64,000 nucleotides of DNA from Fasciolopsis buskii. Its lineage: Eukaryota; Platyhelminthes; Trematoda; Plagiorchiida; Fasciolidae. Shown one piece after another: positions 40,938-53,895 of the stretch; position 1 is the first letter of the stretch, and each line of letters begins with the position of its first letter. The notes below the pieces were generated by a model. It was not told the origin of the DNA. It saw only the letters and a program-made list of their open reading frames with translations, and searched no databases. The stretch lies in the NCBI GenBank assembly GCA_008360955.1, contig LUCM01005553.1, positions 165,445 to 229,444 of the forward strand, written 5' to 3'. Position numbers and translations under genes: made by a program.

Positions 40938-41155
40938 TCATAAAAACAACGCTAAGGTAAATCGGTGCCACAGACTATTTTGGTTAGCGAACATTGAATT
41001 GACAGTAGGCAGCAGATTGGCTGCTGGAATGTGTGCAATTTTCATGAAATAGATCCACCAAATTAGCCCGGAGATAAACGCGATAGAAAGAGAAACGGCG
41101 ATCGTTAAGTAAGTGATTCGGTTTCGTTTTCTGATCTCGCAAATGCTGAATGATC
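40938..41155 (-). CDS. Candidate exon with one membrane segment
   Basis: Minus-strand frame of 72 codons after an acceptor-like TTTTGTTGACATCAG (exon edge 41155), ending in TGA. The peptide has a basic stretch (EIRKRNR), then a clean 22-residue hydrophobic run of ITYLTIAV...GLIWWIYF type, then a mixed tail ending ANQNSLWHRF. A positively charged flank next to a single hydrophobic helix looks like a signal-anchor or a piece of a multi-pass protein. No family is recognised and no second exon can be tied to it. A competing frame over the same bases is also open, which lowers confidence. Confidence 0.28.
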
Positions 41156-44100
41156 CTGATGTCAACAAAACTGCGCATGATTTAATTCCATGACTCCGAC
41201 AGATTGCTTGAGTGTTTTGAGGGTCACCACATGCCTTGCGTCAGTAGTGATGAAATTAATTCCAAAGAATCTTAATCAAAGGAGTTAAGTTTCTTGTCCT
41301 CAACCCTTTACTGCTAAAATATCTTCCTTGGCTGACTCAAAATCTGAACGCAGCTGCGCTCATCTCTTCTTTTCTAAGCATTGGAAATCCACAATTAAGT
41401 TTTTAGGGAAGGAAGTTATTAACTGTTAATCATTGATTCAACTCACTCAGTAAATTCAACGAAACACAGACGAATTGAAATTTATAACTGCCCACTATTT
41501 CACGGCCGACGAATCATTTACGTTTACTGCCCAAAAGTTTAATTGCTTGTCTTATCCTCAGTACGATCCTTTCGGTACACGTTGCCGACCCCGACAGTTG
41601 CGACTTAGCAGCCTGGCCTGGACGTAAGGAGAGCTTTTAAAATGATTTACTGGGAGGCATTTATCCGGTGCATTGTGAACGTCCTGCTCGCTATGACTGA
41701 AAATGACTGATTGGTAAAATGCATTTATGGTCACATTGCTTGAAACTGGACCGTATACTTGGTTGAACGAGATAAAGAATGCTGCTGCGTTTTGTAATGT
41801 TTGCAAAACATGAATGATACTATTTTAGAAAACGAATAACATCTCATGTGGAGCGCATTCATGAACCACAAATCTTTCACATGTATACTGGTCATTTCAT
41901 CCGAAAAAGAAAAAGCTAACTACTGGAAACTATACGACCTAATATAAGTCGTCGAACCGCGGTCAACTCTTTGAAATATCGCAAATGTGAAAGACGATTC
42001 TGTGTGATCCGGTAAGCTGCGTTTGGCAGTAAAACCTAATACGACGACAATACGACAGTCTTGAACAACAGCATTCGATTTGCGTTTCGGAGCTCATTGA
42101 GTAAATGTTGTTGAGTGCAACTGGACACGTTCCGACCACACTACTCTCTACGCACAGAAAAACCTTGGTTCAGTGATATGCTGGGTACACAATTGTTCCT
42201 TTACACGATTTTGTCTGTTGTAGCAAGGATAACGAATTTTACCGTAATAAGCTCGGAAGTGAATTTTAAATCAATGTAAAGTCCAAAGTACTTCTTCAAT
42301 ATTATTAGAATGATATTACTTACTTCAAGATAGCCTATCTATTAATTTTCCCATCTACCTTTAATCGTCTCCACCAATAATGGAACGGTTTTATTCTGCA
42401 AGTTTTCTGTGGTAAATATATCGAGGTGCCAATAATCATAACTTGACACTGGACACGTCTGACGTCCAATCATATTCGGGTTATATCACTTTTGCCCTAC
42501 CAAACACACTGCGTTTCACTATCGCGATCTTTTGCGGAGTAATATTCTTCTACCGATCAAATTGTTTGTAATAGTTACTGATTATAACTTCTGTTTGTCA
42601 ACCTGGGTTTACCAGTGAGACAATTCTAACTGGCTTTTCACATTATGTTCTTATCGTAAGTTTCCTAAAGTCAACGTATTTTAGCAAGGCAAAACACCTA
42701 ATTCTAAGTCTCCGGCTTCTTTGGAGCAGTGCAGCTGCACTGCTTTATATATCTGTTCATATAAGTTGTTTTTCCCCGGAATATGGGACCTAGTGAGCGT
42801 TGTGTTTCGCTTGAAAGGCACAAGACAGACACCAGTCCCAATGCAGTTTAGGCCTATTTCTCAATTGTGCCTGTTTGGGATTGATGGAGCAGCCGTTCGG
42901 CAGCAAGTTCTGCCGGCGTTTATTGTGCACCATGAATTTAACAATTTGGTCAACGCGGGACGGAGTAGTACACCAGATCCAGCATCACCCACAGTTTACT
43001 TCGTTTGCAGGTTTCTCATTGTCAAGATAACTAAAGAGTTTTGTTTCTCTCCATGCTATTAATTAAACTTTGACTTTATTCCGCATTTTTTTCTAATCAA
43101 TAATATTCTCCTCACAAATGACAACACGCCAAGTTAAGTAAGAAATTGTCAGTGTTGCCTAACAGTTGGGAATTGCTGATCTTTTGGATTTTCATTTTGT
43201 AGCTTGGAACTGTGACATTTTACCGTTTCTTTTTGTCTGTAACTGCTTGATTACGACGTTATTTCCGGCCCATTTTTCTTTGTCAGGAATTCCTAATATA
43301 ATATTACTATATATGCGGGGTGCATATTAAGGTCGGTAAACGCACTGAGCGTACTAGTTATTCCAACAATTCCCGGTATCCACGCAAAAACGTGTAATAC
43401 ATTTTAATAAAAACTGACGGAAAGAAACATCTTTGAGAAGGCTTCGAGCAATAATGTGCAATGCAAGCTGCAGTAGTCTTTACATGCTGAAATGCTTTTC
43501 TTTGGTGAGTCTACATCGAAGTCACTCGGTGCAACTCGGTACTGCTTCGCGCTACCTTGCGCGGAAAACCAGCCAACGGGAACTGTGGCGGCAGGCGAGC
43601 GTGAAGTCCAAACATTCCTCAAAGGCTATTCGAGAGTGTACTCCACCAATCGGGATATGACCTAATTTGTACATTAGTGTATGATTGATAAATAAACGGA
43701 CGTCCCATCTCGTATGGTCTTCTCGTTGTCAACATTCACATAGCTTGCATCGGAGCCAGTCCATTGCCGTTAGGTAATTTGCATCCGTTTATTGCTGTAA
43801 CCGGACGGATCCGTGCACCGATTTCAAGTAAGATTATCGCACTTTGCTTCCAAACAGGAGAGCCGTTTCAGTTTTGCGGTCAAAAAACCAAGTCCGAAAC
43901 AAAGCACGTTTAACCAAATCGTAACTGAATTGGGTCCTCTAAATAGCCAAAGTTCAACAAAAGGTAGACTCCAAGTCTATCCATAGAGGTCCGAATAGTA
44001 TAATTTTTAGGTGAATGACGTTGGTTGGCCTAGAAACTGAAATACTTCAAGGAAAGAACAGAAAGACTGGCCCGAAAGAAGACAAGCAGCTGCTCTGTAC

Positions 44101-45975
44101 GGGAATTCCCTATACATTTTAGTACACCATTGCAGTCACTGATGACCGTTTTCGTTTAAAAGCTAGATCTACAGTGGAGATTTGCAAATTCATTTAATCG
44201 TTGTCGCTCTCGAAAAGCTTGGTTATATTTAGTTTTCAGAATGGAAATCCGCTCTTCCGCCGCATACACTTACCTCCTTATTTCACCTGCGATAGATGCA
44301 TACATAAATTAGTTGATACCTAATCCCTCCGAAAGCCTTACTGACAAGGCAATGGTTTACTCTGAAGTTTTAAGTACTTTTAGTTCTAAACCATTATTTT
44401 GTATTCGGTATTAGTTTCCAATTTTTCGATAATACTGCGAGGGAAATGTTATTTATTGAATGACCTTTTTACAGCTTACTGAAATTCGTACATTGTGTGA
44501 TGAAATATTGCGTAAGCATATCAGTCCTGTTTTTCGAAGTTCTGACTGGTCAGCTGAAGACAAAACCCAGAGGCGTCTGGGAAACAAGCAACAATAATAA
44601 AAGGAGTTTCGCAGTCTCCAGATTCTAGTTTACCGTACACAAACGATAAAATTATCTTATGTATGTACTAATATTTACCACCACAATGAAATTCAAGAAA
44701 GTTGTTTTTTGCATAACTTACCGAATATCGTCCGAATACTTACTACACCCAACAGCTTTACAGACTAACTTAAGGAATCTGACAAGACAACACCAACTAT
44801 CGTGGAAAATCGTTCCATAAACAGATATAACTTCCTGAAAGTGGAAACGGTCGTGAGGAAAATGAAAAAGTCCTCCAGCACAACGGTGATGATGCGATGA
44901 ATTTGCGCCCAATGGGGACTGCAGTTTTGGATAATAATAATAATAGCGTACGGGACGATAAACTAAGCAGAAATAGCGCATTTATTGACATCACCGATTA
45001 TGATCGATTCCATAATTGTGTTTGCAAATATTTTGAGCGTCCCAGCGGTTCCTGGGTGTAGAGAAGTATCCACATCAAAGTTCACCGTGCTTCATGGTCA
45101 CTCAAGCGCGCTGCATCAATCATTAACAGTATCATTGCAAAGTAAAGCAGTGAGCTAAGAACAATACGACTTTTTGATGCCGAATGTTATGGGGTACAAA
45201 GTTCTCGAAATTTACATCTTTGTTTTCAAATCTACCTGGCATTTTAAACCAAGCAAGTTCTGAATGCGTAATACAGATCGCATACAAAAGTGAATATAGG
45301 GTTACTTATATTCCTCCCGGGGTTTCTTTTCTTTATTCTTGTACTGGATTTCCCATATATCCGTCTTTTTAGGGGAATATTTTAATAAATTGTGTCATTG
45401 GGTATGGTGTGTGAATTATTAGTGCCGTAAGGCGGTGCTTGTGAAAGGCTTGGGTAACAGGGAAACATTTTGAGTGTTTAAATTTAGCTATTGATTAGTT
45501 TGACTGACGAATGCACTACGTGTGGTGATCCACAAAACACTGACAAAGAGAACATATCTAGCAATAAATTCTTTAAAATATTTACTCTAACACGGAAAAA
45601 TTGAGGCACGCTTTCCATTTGATCAACATGAAAGGCCCAACGTGTAGAGAAACATTCGTTTTTTGGGCGACAGATGTAGCCCGCAGTTCTAACAAAATAG
45701 GGATCATAAGAAAATTTTAAATATTGATGTGTTTTGTAGCTCGGGGTGGGTGTTGTCAAAATGTTTTTAGCGCTAAGCTTGGCTTTCAAACGACAGACAT
45801 TGCATCAACAACCGAAGTGCCATCATCAATTAGTAAAAAATGTTGCATCCCACCGGAAATTTAATGTTGCCTTGGATAGGTTCGTTTTCTCGCAATTTGA
45901 CCTATGTCGGACATAAGAAGGCGGAGGTCTGAAAACCGGCCTCATTCACTATTTGCTTGATGTGTTGACCACACT
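41156..45975. other. Stretch with no supported gene
   Basis: Contains the longest ORF of the window (113 codons, 42721-43062 +), which begins inside a perfect 20-bp palindrome; its translation has no motif I recognise. A G+C-richer block at 43500-43660 carries overlapping open frames on both strands and a GTGAGT donor-like site at 43506, but no supported exon. (TAA)n at 44931-44943 is a small simple repeat. ORF 45484-45789 (-, 101 codons) is protein-like in composition but lacks clear splice sites. Confidence 0.5.
42725..42744. other. Perfect 20-bp palindrome
   Basis: AGCAGTGCAG is followed directly by its reverse complement CTGCACTGCT with no spacer. It could bind a dimeric protein or extrude as a cruciform. 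No neighbouring gene gives it a role. Confidence 0.85.
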
Positions 45976-46113
45976 CAGTGGATATCACCTTCGAACTCTT
46001 GTGACTTCTTGAAGTATGACATGAAAATATTGTCATGCAAAAGCTGCTGGATATATCGGACCAAATTAAAGACGAGGGGACAGTCGGGGATTCATTGATT
46101 GTCAATATTTAAG
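45976..46113 (+). repeat. Dispersed repeat, copy 2
   Basis: Second copy of the repeat at 27148-27296, same orientation. The 17-nt block GACTTCTTGAAGTATGA is identical, and the end GATTCATTGATTGTCA parallels the first copy. The flanking sequences differ, so it is an interspersed element rather than a large segmental duplication. On the opposite strand it lies inside a 67-codon open frame whose last part (HIKQIVNEAGFQTSAF) extends beyond the shared region, so a coding origin on that strand is possible but unproven. Confidence 0.6.
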
Positions 46114-49100
46114 AGTTTCATGTTTGCTACAATTCATCCTTCAAGGTGGTTTGAATACACCTCATTTTACTCACTCCAGGAGCTTTGAATGCCTCATACT
46201 AAGATCCCCATTTACTGCCTAAAACGAAATATCAATCAAATTTATGGTATGTTCATTCTCTAAGCAGCAACAAAACCCAGGCTTTTTGGCAAAATGCCTC
46301 GCAAAATCTCACTGAATTTTAAGAATGTAAATCCAAATATTTTTTCTTCGCGCTGCACATTGTACATAGAAATAGTCCGACGGAAACTTGCCATGCTCTT
46401 CGTTCAGCAAAAGTCAGTGAAGCCCGATCATCGAGAAACATTTAACTTGCTGCCTTTTAGTAGCTCCAGTATCATGGAAATCGTGAAGCGCACTAATTCA
46501 AACGGTTCGAGATTATACGTGGTTCGAAATGCTCTGAAATTGGAATTATGCAGCTTTGAAAAAGTAGCTCACATGTGAAAATTTGACGAGTTTTTCTAGG
46601 GTTATGTTAGGAATTCGAAATTGTCTGTGGTCTGTCCGAAGGCCTATCACTCGCAAATCACGATTACATTAACCCACACCAGGATGATCAAATTGTCTGC
46701 TGATTCCGATCATGCTTTTACGCGTGAATGCTGTTCATTTTGAATGACCTTGTGATCATGGTCGACCCTTAGGATTGTGACAGTTCAGACGTGTTTACGC
46801 TAAATGCCTTACGAAGATTTCCGTTTCCTCAAATTCTTACACGAAGAGGACATCTAGTCGATACAGCGACAGTTTAAAACCAGTCTTGACAATTGCCAGT
46901 TTTCGTTTGTGGATTCAGCAGATAAAAATAATTTAACTTACGTATTGTGTGGATAAAAAAGAGTCCATGGAATTCTTTGTTTTCGCGATTGCTGCATTCA
47001 TCGGATACTCAGTTTGTTCTGGCACACTGCGGATGTTCCTTATCTGTGGTGTTGGGCTTGCTTAGTCAATTTCTGATGTATACAAATAATTTTGCGTTGG
47101 CTGAGTCTACCGTCTTGAGGATTTACAGCAAACCGGTTTTATCGATACGTTGGCGTGAATATGCTGACGTTACTTGCACTAACAACTTTTGCTCACATAG
47201 AGATCTTCCCCACTTGTAGAGTGGGGAAGACAAAGCGCGATTCCATTCAGCATTTTTGGGATGATCACATTGTGTATCAAATAATAATTTGTTTTCTAAT
47301 CGAAACCTAATGAGTAACGAGTGCTCGATGCTGATGTTCATTATAGAATATTGGAAATCTCGTTTCTCGTTGAATTCTCGAAATGCGGTGAACAGAAAAA
47401 CAGAGTGGGGCATTAATCCTGGAATCCCACAGAATATATTCTGCCGATTACTTATGGGATGTTGACTTCATCTGATGGCTCTTCCTTATTCAAAATGGGA
47501 AGTAAAATTTCACTCATCAATGCACGATATACCAGTTTACTGAATGACTGAAGAACGTCATTCCCTACATGTATTTTGGTCAAGGTACCTAATAAGTCCA
47601 GCTTGCGGATCTACCTGGCGAACAGTTTAAGAAGACTGCCTTGTTCCGGTGGCCACTGGCAGTTTTGAAATAAGGTCAAACGAAACATTACAGCAGCCTA
47701 CTTCCTGTAACTTCAGTTGTGATAACATATTTGATTTCATACTTACGTTGACAAATTTAAGTGAGCTACGTATCAGATTGTTTCACAGAATAAATCCGAT
47801 ATCCGCAACCATATCCAGTGGACAATGAATCACAAAGATTGCTTCATTCAAGACACTGGCAGAACTCACTGTTGTCTTGTTTTAATAAATGTGCAACTTT
47901 CTATCCATTTTTCAGATGAATGGCTATCAATTTGAAGGTGCCGAGTGGGGAAATGACTGGCAGCGATAGGATTCGGACATGGAATATTCATCTCAAAATA
48001 TCACAGTATTCAAATTTCAACCAACGACAACTGGCGAAAATGGTTTTAAGTCTGTTTGCTAACTTTCGCATATTTGCTAGACCACCTTCGTCATCAACAC
48101 TTCAGTTTAACTTAAAATGGGATCACAATCCACCTACCCAAGAGCTGCATTAGTTATGAATGTCTGATTAGGTTATTTGTACGAATGCAGACGAGTGCTC
48201 ATCTCACAACCTGAATTTCGTGCTTTCGTCTTTTGTCTCCAGCCACTTATCTAAATGGACAAACAGATCTCAAAACTACTGGGGCGTGGAGCTTGCGGCT
48301 GAATTTACCACCACTGGTTGACTGTTCATCGGACTATAAATTTCACTCACAAACCTGAAGTCATCCGTTCGACCTTGCACTTGAGAACCGTCAGAACCGA
48401 ATTTCTTTCTCATTAGAGCTTATCCATAGTGCATATTAATCAGTGCTCCATTGTTTGAACACGGGCCTTCAAACTAAATGGCCTGCGTTTTTGCGCTGAA
48501 CACTCGCTCCCGTTCAGGCTAACCACCCAAATATTTCCTACCTGCCGCAGTCGCTGAAATGGTTGTAAATAACTATCAGTTAAGATGTAAGTTTCTTTAA
48601 CTGAAATCCGGTTGAGATCTCCAGGTCCTACATAAGCTTGCGTAATTTTATTTTAAAATACTACAACATGAAATTTCTGTTGCATTCCAGAGCATTAAGC
48701 TGAATTTTCCTAATATATCAAAAGCGATAAACGGTGGTTTTGAAACATCTAATTTCAAAAACTTTGTAAATTCTTTTTGATGCTCGATACACGTTTCCAC
48801 CATGGCAACGATATTCTACATGTTCGCTGGTTTACAAACAATCTACATCACGAGGTTCGGACATGATTGTCTCGGACTTAGGCCAAGCCACGGTTGAACA
48901 CTGCAACATTCACAAGTCCAAATCTGGTCTCTCTTCATTTACTGAAATCCAGCACATTAACGTAGAAAAAAAACCATAGTAAACTAACAAAATGCAGAGC
49001 AAAACGTTTGTGTATATCTATGATGTGAAATATAGCCCAGGGTAGATGTGGCGTCATTATCTGTGGTGTATCGGTTGCATTCTCAGTTTCTATAAAAGAC

Positions 49101-49247
49101 ATCAATTAGGTACAAGATTTAACCGTGACAGAAATGGTTGGGCCTGAAAACCCCGGAAAGGAAAGTACCGAAATAAAAGCGCATATCCCACGAACCATTA
49201 ACTTAGGAGAATTCATTGGGCAAAGAACACAACATAGATATTATAAC
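46114..49247. other. Stretch with no supported gene
   Basis: Holds a strong hairpin at 47204-47230 (listed separately) and chance ORFs on both strands (46947-47219 + and 47123-47413 - overlap each other). No exon boundary, transposon motif or RNA gene could be supported. Confidence 0.5.
47204..47230. other. Strong 11-bp hairpin
   Basis: TCTTCCCCACT pairs perfectly with AGTGGGGAAGA around the 5-nt loop TGTAG. It is unlike the histone mRNA stem-loop (GGCTCTTTTCAGAGCC) and is not followed by a U-run, so the role is unknown. Confidence 0.75.
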
Positions 49248-49345
49248 GACGTAAATCAATGCCGTTGTGAGAGATGGTGCTGTTAATACATCTAAGGACA
49301 TAAATCAGTGTCATTGTGAAATTAATAAGCGTGTGACTAACCATT
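49248..49345 (+). repeat. Tandem duplication, 49-bp period
   Basis: The first 24 bases of each unit match at about 19 positions (GACRTAAATCARTGYCRTTGTGAR); the second half is diverged. Two units only. It sits directly upstream of the tRNA-like/hammerhead relic and may be its 5' part. Confidence 0.6.
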
Positions 49346-49384
49346 GCTCGCCCAGACTTCGAGTCTCAGTTCCAGCGAGATATT

Positions 49385-49430
49385 AGTGCTCTACTGATGA
49401 CTCCTAATAAGTGTGAAAGAGCTGTGCATT
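49385..49430 (+). ncRNA. Degenerate hammerhead ribozyme core (copy C)
   Basis: CTGATGA (49394-49400), a 14-nt helix II block CTCCTAATAAGTGT, GAAA (49415-49418), then GAGCTGTG. The 14-nt spacing and AGCTGT helix III match the other cores in this window. Helix II pairing is largely lost, and the cleavage triplet reads GTG instead of NUH, so it should not cleave. Called as a relic by similarity to the better cores. Confidence 0.45.
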
Positions 49431-49440
49431 TGGTTCACGT

Positions 49441-51404
49441 AGCAACCTAAATGTTGACACTATGCTGAGACGTTCTAAAAGTTACTGCTTGATTTCCAAC
49501 CCCGTTTGTGTGCTGTGCCTTGATTAAGTTAACTGCATCTTCGACGATAGACGTGTTGTCCTGGTTGATGCTCCGTTCTTACGTTACTTGAAATTCGCAA
49601 AATCTTAACGAGTCCTCAGCTAATCATGCTGGCAGAATTGGTAGCAACAGGACACATTTTTGTGGAATCCTTCAGCTGATTGGCGAACTTCAGCGCGATG
49701 AAAAAATATACGTTCTTAGTCCAATGGTCTATTCTAGAACAGGATATCGAATTTATGCGAAGGTACAACTCATTAGCATTTTCTTTAGTTTTATTTTTTT
49801 TTAAATTCCTCAATTCCGGAATGGGTTTCAATCGAATGTTTGGATGTCTTTATTCCGCTTGCTCCTGCACCGTAGATTTGTGAAAAGTTTGGTCGTCATC
49901 ACCCTCTTAGGTGATTCTTCCATTTCCGTGCTACGGTTCTTCATTGTCGTGTCGTTTCCGAGGAGGAGAAGATACTTTTAGAACTGAAGAAAGACATAAA
50001 CGTCAATCAACGCTATATTCGGTGCACTTTTCGATAACCACTCGTTGAAGCAATGAAAGAATGCGTACAAGTAAAAAGAATACTTTTCGGATCGGTTGGT
50101 AGGTGGCCCTTGGGTAATCCCTTCCTTCTTGTACTAGACACGGGTGGAAGCTATTATCTTTCTACAACACGTTGTTTGCTCTCATAATCTAATATCTAAA
50201 GAAAAGGTAATATCCCTATTCTTCGAGATAATCCTAAAAGCAGCCGCATGTCAAAACAGGTTCCTTCAGCCTTGTTAGAGGATTTGCTGTTATATTGGAT
50301 CGTGGGTTTCGTTTTCGTTCGAAATTGATAGATTGATTAATTTAGCGTTTTTGATTAAAAATGGACATCATTTTGTTTACATTGCTGGTCGAAGTTCAGC
50401 TCAATCAACAACATAATGCAATGCTGAAGTAACAAGACGGTTTTCCGTTAGTTTACTTATTAACACTGCTTGGTTCAAAATGGGTACCGCTTAGAAGCAT
50501 ATCCAACAAAGTTCAAGAGTAACTGATTGATTACGGATATCCGATAAACGATAAGAATAATCTAAAAAGTCATTTTAATCGTGTTTGTCCCGCAGTACTA
50601 CGTTGATTGCCTACCCCTCCGTCATTAGTTCTCGGTCGCAATTAATCAAATCGCTCGGAATGTCGCGGTGAAAATGACGTTACCGGAAACGTCCTTAAAA
50701 GCGAAACGGTTCGTGGTTCGACATATGATTTTGTTGTTCCATTTTTAAAGATCCAAACTTGAAAGCTCCTTAGTTTCGATCACGCCGCAAATCATGAATT
50801 TTCGGACTTGTTTCGCATAGGCGGATTTGAAAGCCGGAAGTTAGGATCACAAAACAGATTAAGAGTAAATCTTGGGTGATAATTATACATTTTACTTCAC
50901 TCGAACAAAGTAACTTACACGATAAACTGTCGAAGAATACAGAAATTCACCCATTTCAAACTAGTCTGTCCAAACATTGATAAGCGGGCAAAAATCACCA
51001 ATTTTTGATAAGGAAATAGGCACCCGATTTTCCATTCACTGTGATACTCTTTATTGTTTCTTTCGGCAACGTTTGCAAATGCTATTCAACTTAATAACAT
51101 TTTAGTCAGTCATTTCGTTCCTCCTATTATTAGCGCTATCCAGTTAGCCCATTCCTCATAACCCGTGGGTGTCAAACCTGCTCAGAGCTCAAAGCGGTGC
51201 GCTCATCACATAAATGTAACCTATAGGAAATGATTTTCTGCGCAGTTCTGTAATTATGTTGTATTTCACTCTCCGCAAAATCAGTTTTCGCCGAGTTATC
51301 ACATCCTACTTAATGGTACGTCATACTAGAAAACTGCAACAGGTATACCGGCCGCACTCCAAATGGACATATAAACTTGGAGAAGGGGCAGCGAGTTGAG
51401 CGGT
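49441..51404. other. Stretch with no supported gene
   Basis: Only short overlapping ORFs at 49616-49883. Nothing else supported. Confidence 0.55.
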
Positions 51405-51854
51405 TCAGCCCTTGGACTTCACTTGACAAAGTGGGTCAAGCTGTGATTTAACAACAAAGACTTCCTCATTCCTTAATATGAGAATCCCACGAGCACCCTG
51501 GTCCTTTTTAAGTAATCCACAATTTTTTTTTGCAATACCACTCCGTTTGCCCTCAAATAGCACTTCACGATTCATTAATCCTGAGTCAACAGTAATTGCC
51601 ATGAACAGTTGCAATGTAAAAAAATCTTCCAGCAGTTGTTATTCCGGTGGGCGAGATATTTCATGGACCACGGAAAAACACTTTCGTCCAATTCGAATAA
51701 GGATATTTGGAGCCCTCTGGAAGTGAACCAACCTCGAATGATCAAACAGGTGAATAACGCTAGTCATTTGGGCAATCACTGGGATCTCAGTGGTTTTCAA
51801 TACCAAAATCCGGTTGGGCAGCATTATGGGGAATGCCAAAATCACTTTCAACAA
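51405..51854 (-). pseudogene. Minus-strand open frame with one stop, unknown
   Basis: Two open segments, 51639-51854 and 51405-51614, lie in the same minus frame, separated by a single stop codon and seven sense codons. The lower segment (DSGLMNREVLFEGKRSG ... LILRNEEVFVVKSQLD) has protein-like composition, and a pseudogene or repeat-derived frame is possible. Two plus-strand frames over the same bases are also open, so this may simply be a stop-poor stretch. No family recognised. Confidence 0.15.
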
Positions 51855-53799
51855 CGGTCAACTTGACTGACGCCCTGGTTATCAACACCGTAAAATGTAC
51901 TCTCATCTATATTTTTTAAAACCAAAAGCATTATTACTATCGCGGTAAATCAGACGATCTCGTTGTCAAACTAATGTTCTCCACATATACCCACACATTA
52001 GTGGCAAAACTCTGTCCACATTCACCGTTATGCCGTGGAGACATTTTTCCCTAAGCTTTTGTGCAAGCCTGAACCAATGCCGCATTTGATACTTGTTTAA
52101 CAAATAACACTTAGGAAACTGTGGCCGCTAAATGGCTCGTGTTGAACCCTAGTTTTCTAGTGGTCTGTGTTGCCTGTCAGTAAAACCAAACACAGCCCCG
52201 TTTTGCCCCTTGTTAATTATGCCTTCCCAAATTCGCTTCATGCTTCCTTACTTCAGTGATCCTTTGCCAAGTAGTACACCGCGACTTCTGCAACTGACTG
52301 TTGAATTCAATCGAATACAAAACGTCTTGGAGCTCACACCGATCCCATGGGACACGTAGAAGATTAGTACTCTCGGATAGCTTAGTACACGTGGAGCTAA
52401 AGGGTGAGTGCTCTGGTGGGGTTTTAAATCCTGCTAAAAGTGAAAGTCGAATTTAGTATTTAGGACTCTCGACAGTGAATTCCTTCCTTAGCATTCGTGC
52501 TTCTGATTGTGTGGAATGGGTATGGATATCGATGAGTACGTCAGTTTCCGGCCTGCGTTGGTCTGATTGTCTAGATGTCGGATCGCTGGCGCTTCCAGTC
52601 CGATTTCAAGAATTTCCATGGCATTCTCAGGAAAAGATAGGATTCATCAGTCGTATCGTGGGACTTGATAAATACATACAAACAGCACATGTGGACAGAC
52701 ACAGTAAGCCTGACATGCCAAGAAATCAGACATTGATCCATTTGTGGGACACACTTAGCCAATCGATCTGGCGGTGTCTATGGCAGGTCAATAATGGTCC
52801 ATAATTTACGAATAAACTACTTGCACTTACTAATGCCATTGATTATGTTCGTTTTGAGTGGGTGTAACTCGTTTTCACTGACCGGATTCTGCTTGTCTGA
52901 ACAGTGTTGTGCTCTCCAATTCATAATCTGTTAAGCTACTTAAAAACGAGCAGTTTAGATTTTAACACTCGGTGGCGTGCACATTCTGTGGACATGGGAC
53001 GTAAAATGTGCATTCAGTGATGGTGGGTAGAATGACTGAAACCGCCGCACCCTGCCAAATATCAGTATACACACTAGCGTCAAAAACGTTAGTGACAAAG
53101 CCCGGTTTAACGGAGTGAATGAGGTTGGAAAGATTTATTTTATTCACATGACAGACTCGTGTGTCCTACTGTCGATCAACGAACCAAAAAGAATCAAATT
53201 CACGAGGGTCGCAATTGAAAATACTATGTCTACTCCAGACTGTACAGTGCACGACTATAAATATATATTTCCTACGTAAGTACAGTGAAACGGACAGCGT
53301 AAACAAGATGTAGCTGAAATAGAAAGACACACCATGTATACAGTTTCAGGATATTATCTATCGTATCTGTTTATTTTTAAACTGGGTGATAAACAAGTAG
53401 CTTGTGTGAAACCACTACAAAATATGCATGCCTGCTTGTGGACAAAAGGCAGCAGCGCCTTCACGAACATTTTCACTGTCTACCATGATACGGGAAATAA
53501 GTGTTTCATATTTTTTAAAAATCAGATATTTTATATCCAGTTATTTATTCGTAATAATATAGGTAAACATTCAAAACGATGAAGAATTTAGATGGGAGAA
53601 GAATGCAATTTTTATATCGGCTGGCGGAAACAGAAGTATTGGTGAATTGGCTAAGGGCCTCATTTGAACCCGTAACGGTGACAGTGTCAAATCACAGGTT
53701 AGGCAAGCTCTTTGATTTAGACTAAACTAGGACCGAAAGTTTTTATCTTTTGGGGAAACCAATGTTCTCGTTTGATGGCAATCCACAACTGTAAAGAAG
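51855..53799. other. Stretch with no supported gene
   Basis: The plus ORF 52475-52804 (109 codons) is overlapped by an antisense ORF; neither shows a domain I recognise. No RNA gene, splice-bounded exon or repeat boundary seen. Confidence 0.5.
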
Positions 53800-53895
53800 A
53801 TGAAACCAATGTTGATAGTGAGATATTGTGTTTTCACGAAATAATTCACTGTGTGACATCAACACTCAGTTCCCCATTAAGAAACCGTTGACAGC

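Larger units (their letters stand above)
49248..49440 (+). mobile_element. Hammerhead/tRNA-like retroposon relic (copy C)
   Basis: Three parts in order: two tandem 49-bp units starting at 49248 and 49297 (GACGTAAATCAATGCCGTTG and GACATAAATCAGTGTCATTG); a weak tRNA-like part ending CTTCGAGTCTCAGTTCCAG (49358-49376); and a hammerhead-like core at 49385-49430. The GTTCCAG-CGAG sequence before the core matches the same place in the 53.8-kb copy (GTTCCAGATCGAGCG), which ties the two together. The inverted arms are not recognisable here. Diverged and probably inactive. Confidence 0.5.

Noticed and set aside
42721..43062. Longest ORF in the window (113 codons) as a gene
   Set aside because: Several ORFs of this length are expected by chance in 64 kb at this base composition, and no domain or splice evidence supports it.
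43404..43660. G+C-rich block with open frames on both strands, one with a GTGAGT donor
   Set aside because: Overlapping antisense frames and lack of any recognisable peptide motif; could be an unknown repeat.
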